Source: Chromera velia (Eukaryota; Sar; Chromeraceae). From it: a stretch of DNA of 31,183 nucleotides. The stretch lies in contig JAHBMJ010001420.1 of the NCBI GenBank assembly GCA_018398765.1, forward strand, positions 1-31,183, written 5' to 3'. The position numbers and the translations under genes were made by a program. Below, piece after piece: positions 30,674-31,183 of this stretch; position 1 is the first letter of the stretch; the number at the start of each line of letters is the position of its first letter. The notes below the pieces were generated by a model. It was not told the DNA's origin, did no database searches, and saw only the letters and a list, made by a program, of their open reading frames with translations.

Positions 30674-31048
30674 TTATCCCGACGTCGCTTCTGCACTGTC
30701 AGAAAGCGAGTCCGTGTCTTCCCCTTCACCCTCCCTCTCATCTCTGGACTCTGAAGATGGGGACGGCACAGGCTGTCCTTGTTGTTGTTGGAAGAATCCG
30801 GCGTCCGATAGGGACAATGTGGGTTTGGCCGTCTGTGCAGAAATCTTCTTGACAAACAGCTTTGCCCCCAGTCTTATCGACTCAATACTGAAAAGATTTA
30901 CCCCCCTTTGGATTTTCCTGAACCCCCCAGAGTTGTCCCCCTCCCCGACCCGAAATCCCCACCTAGGCCCCCAACTGTTTTGGGTCAACCAGTATTTGTC
31001 TCCGTTCGGTTCAGTGCCCCATCCCACCAGGAGGAGAGAGTGGTCAAC
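30674..31048 (-). CDS. Papain-family (C1) cysteine peptidase, C-terminal exon (partial)
   Basis: After a TTGTGTGTGCAG acceptor (read leftwards) the exon opens with VDHSLLLVGWGTEPNG, whose His is the catalytic histidine, then DKYWLTQNSWGPRWG with the catalytic Asn and NSWG motif, then GGFRKIQRGVNLFSIES, the closing block of cathepsin B- and C-type enzymes. The cysteine usual just before IES is Phe here, so one family disulfide may be absent. About 55 further residues form an unusual tail: FFQQQQGQPVPSPSSESRDE and a Ser/Asp/Glu-rich end, stop at 30674-30676. The catalytic-Cys exon and signal/propeptide would lie beyond the right edge. Likely a lysosomal/vacuolar or secreted protease. Confidence 0.85.
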   Translation of the reverse strand, partial: VDHSLLLVGWGTEPNGDKYWLTQNSWGPRWGFRVGEGDNSGGFRKIQRGVNLFSIESIRLGAKLFVKKISAQTAKPTLSLSDAGFFQQQQGQPVPSPSSESRDEREGEGEDTDSLSDSAEATSG

Positions 31049-31139
31049 CTGCACACACAAGACGCGACATAGTTTCGAACGAAGTGTTGCTGCTCTGCGT
31101 TTGATTAGTCTCCACCTCTCTTTTCAGACAGAATAGAAA

Positions 31140-31183
31140 CACCCACCCACACGCACGCACGCACACGCACACACACACGCACA
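31140..31183. repeat. (CA)n/(CGCA)n microsatellite at the window end
   Basis: Runs to the window edge in the intron upstream of the peptidase exon (minus strand), about 90 bases before the acceptor. Confidence 0.85.

Overview
This is nuclear DNA from an intron-rich eukaryote. Genes are split by GT-AG introns with YGCAG acceptors. GC-balanced gene islands alternate with AT-rich, gene-poor islands full of transposon debris, and simple repeats (GT, CT, GAAA) are abundant. No rRNA, tRNA or CRISPR is visible. The mix (a secreted coiled-coil protein, a large-family-style ankyrin protein, a bacterial-type membrane acyltransferase, a LINE relic, long repeat-bearing introns) fits a chromerid alga such as Chromera velia best. 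That is an inference from overall character, not from a diagnostic marker.

Layout: 444-647 (+) probable last exon of a gene lying off the left edge; 648-2705 AT-rich gene-poor DNA; 2706-9807 (+) a 20-exon gene, reconstructed here from splice signals and frame, for a secreted Gln/Pro-rich coiled-coil protein of about 525 aa; 10605-11874 a DNA transposon with terminal inverted repeats and a perfect 8-bp target duplication (hAT-like); about 12000-13910 (+) a decayed, 5'-truncated LINE; 14509-15933 (-) a single-exon ankyrin-repeat gene, divergent from 16570-18582 (+), a two-exon acyltransferase-3 gene; 18583-21375 gene-poor; 21376-22827 (-) a single-exon class I/II PLP aminotransferase; 23607-24050 (-) a possible two-exon remnant with a histidine-kinase-type ATPase motif; 25650-29660 a tandem duplication of a small secreted-protein gene (-), the right copy open and the left copy a pseudogene broken by stops, a deletion and an 839-bp MULE-like insertion; 30674-31048 (-) last exon of a papain-family cysteine peptidase running off the right edge.

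The most unusual item is the 2706-9807 gene. Six of its exons are exactly 21 nt and one is 63 nt. Eighteen of nineteen introns are phase 0. In the coiled-coil part the micro-exons match single heptads, with introns cutting at the same heptad position. With a signal-peptide first exon this resembles, by convergence, the micro-exon genes of schistosomes, and it would allow splicing to change coiled-coil length in whole heptads. The genes here are functionally unrelated; nothing suggests an operon or a shared pathway.
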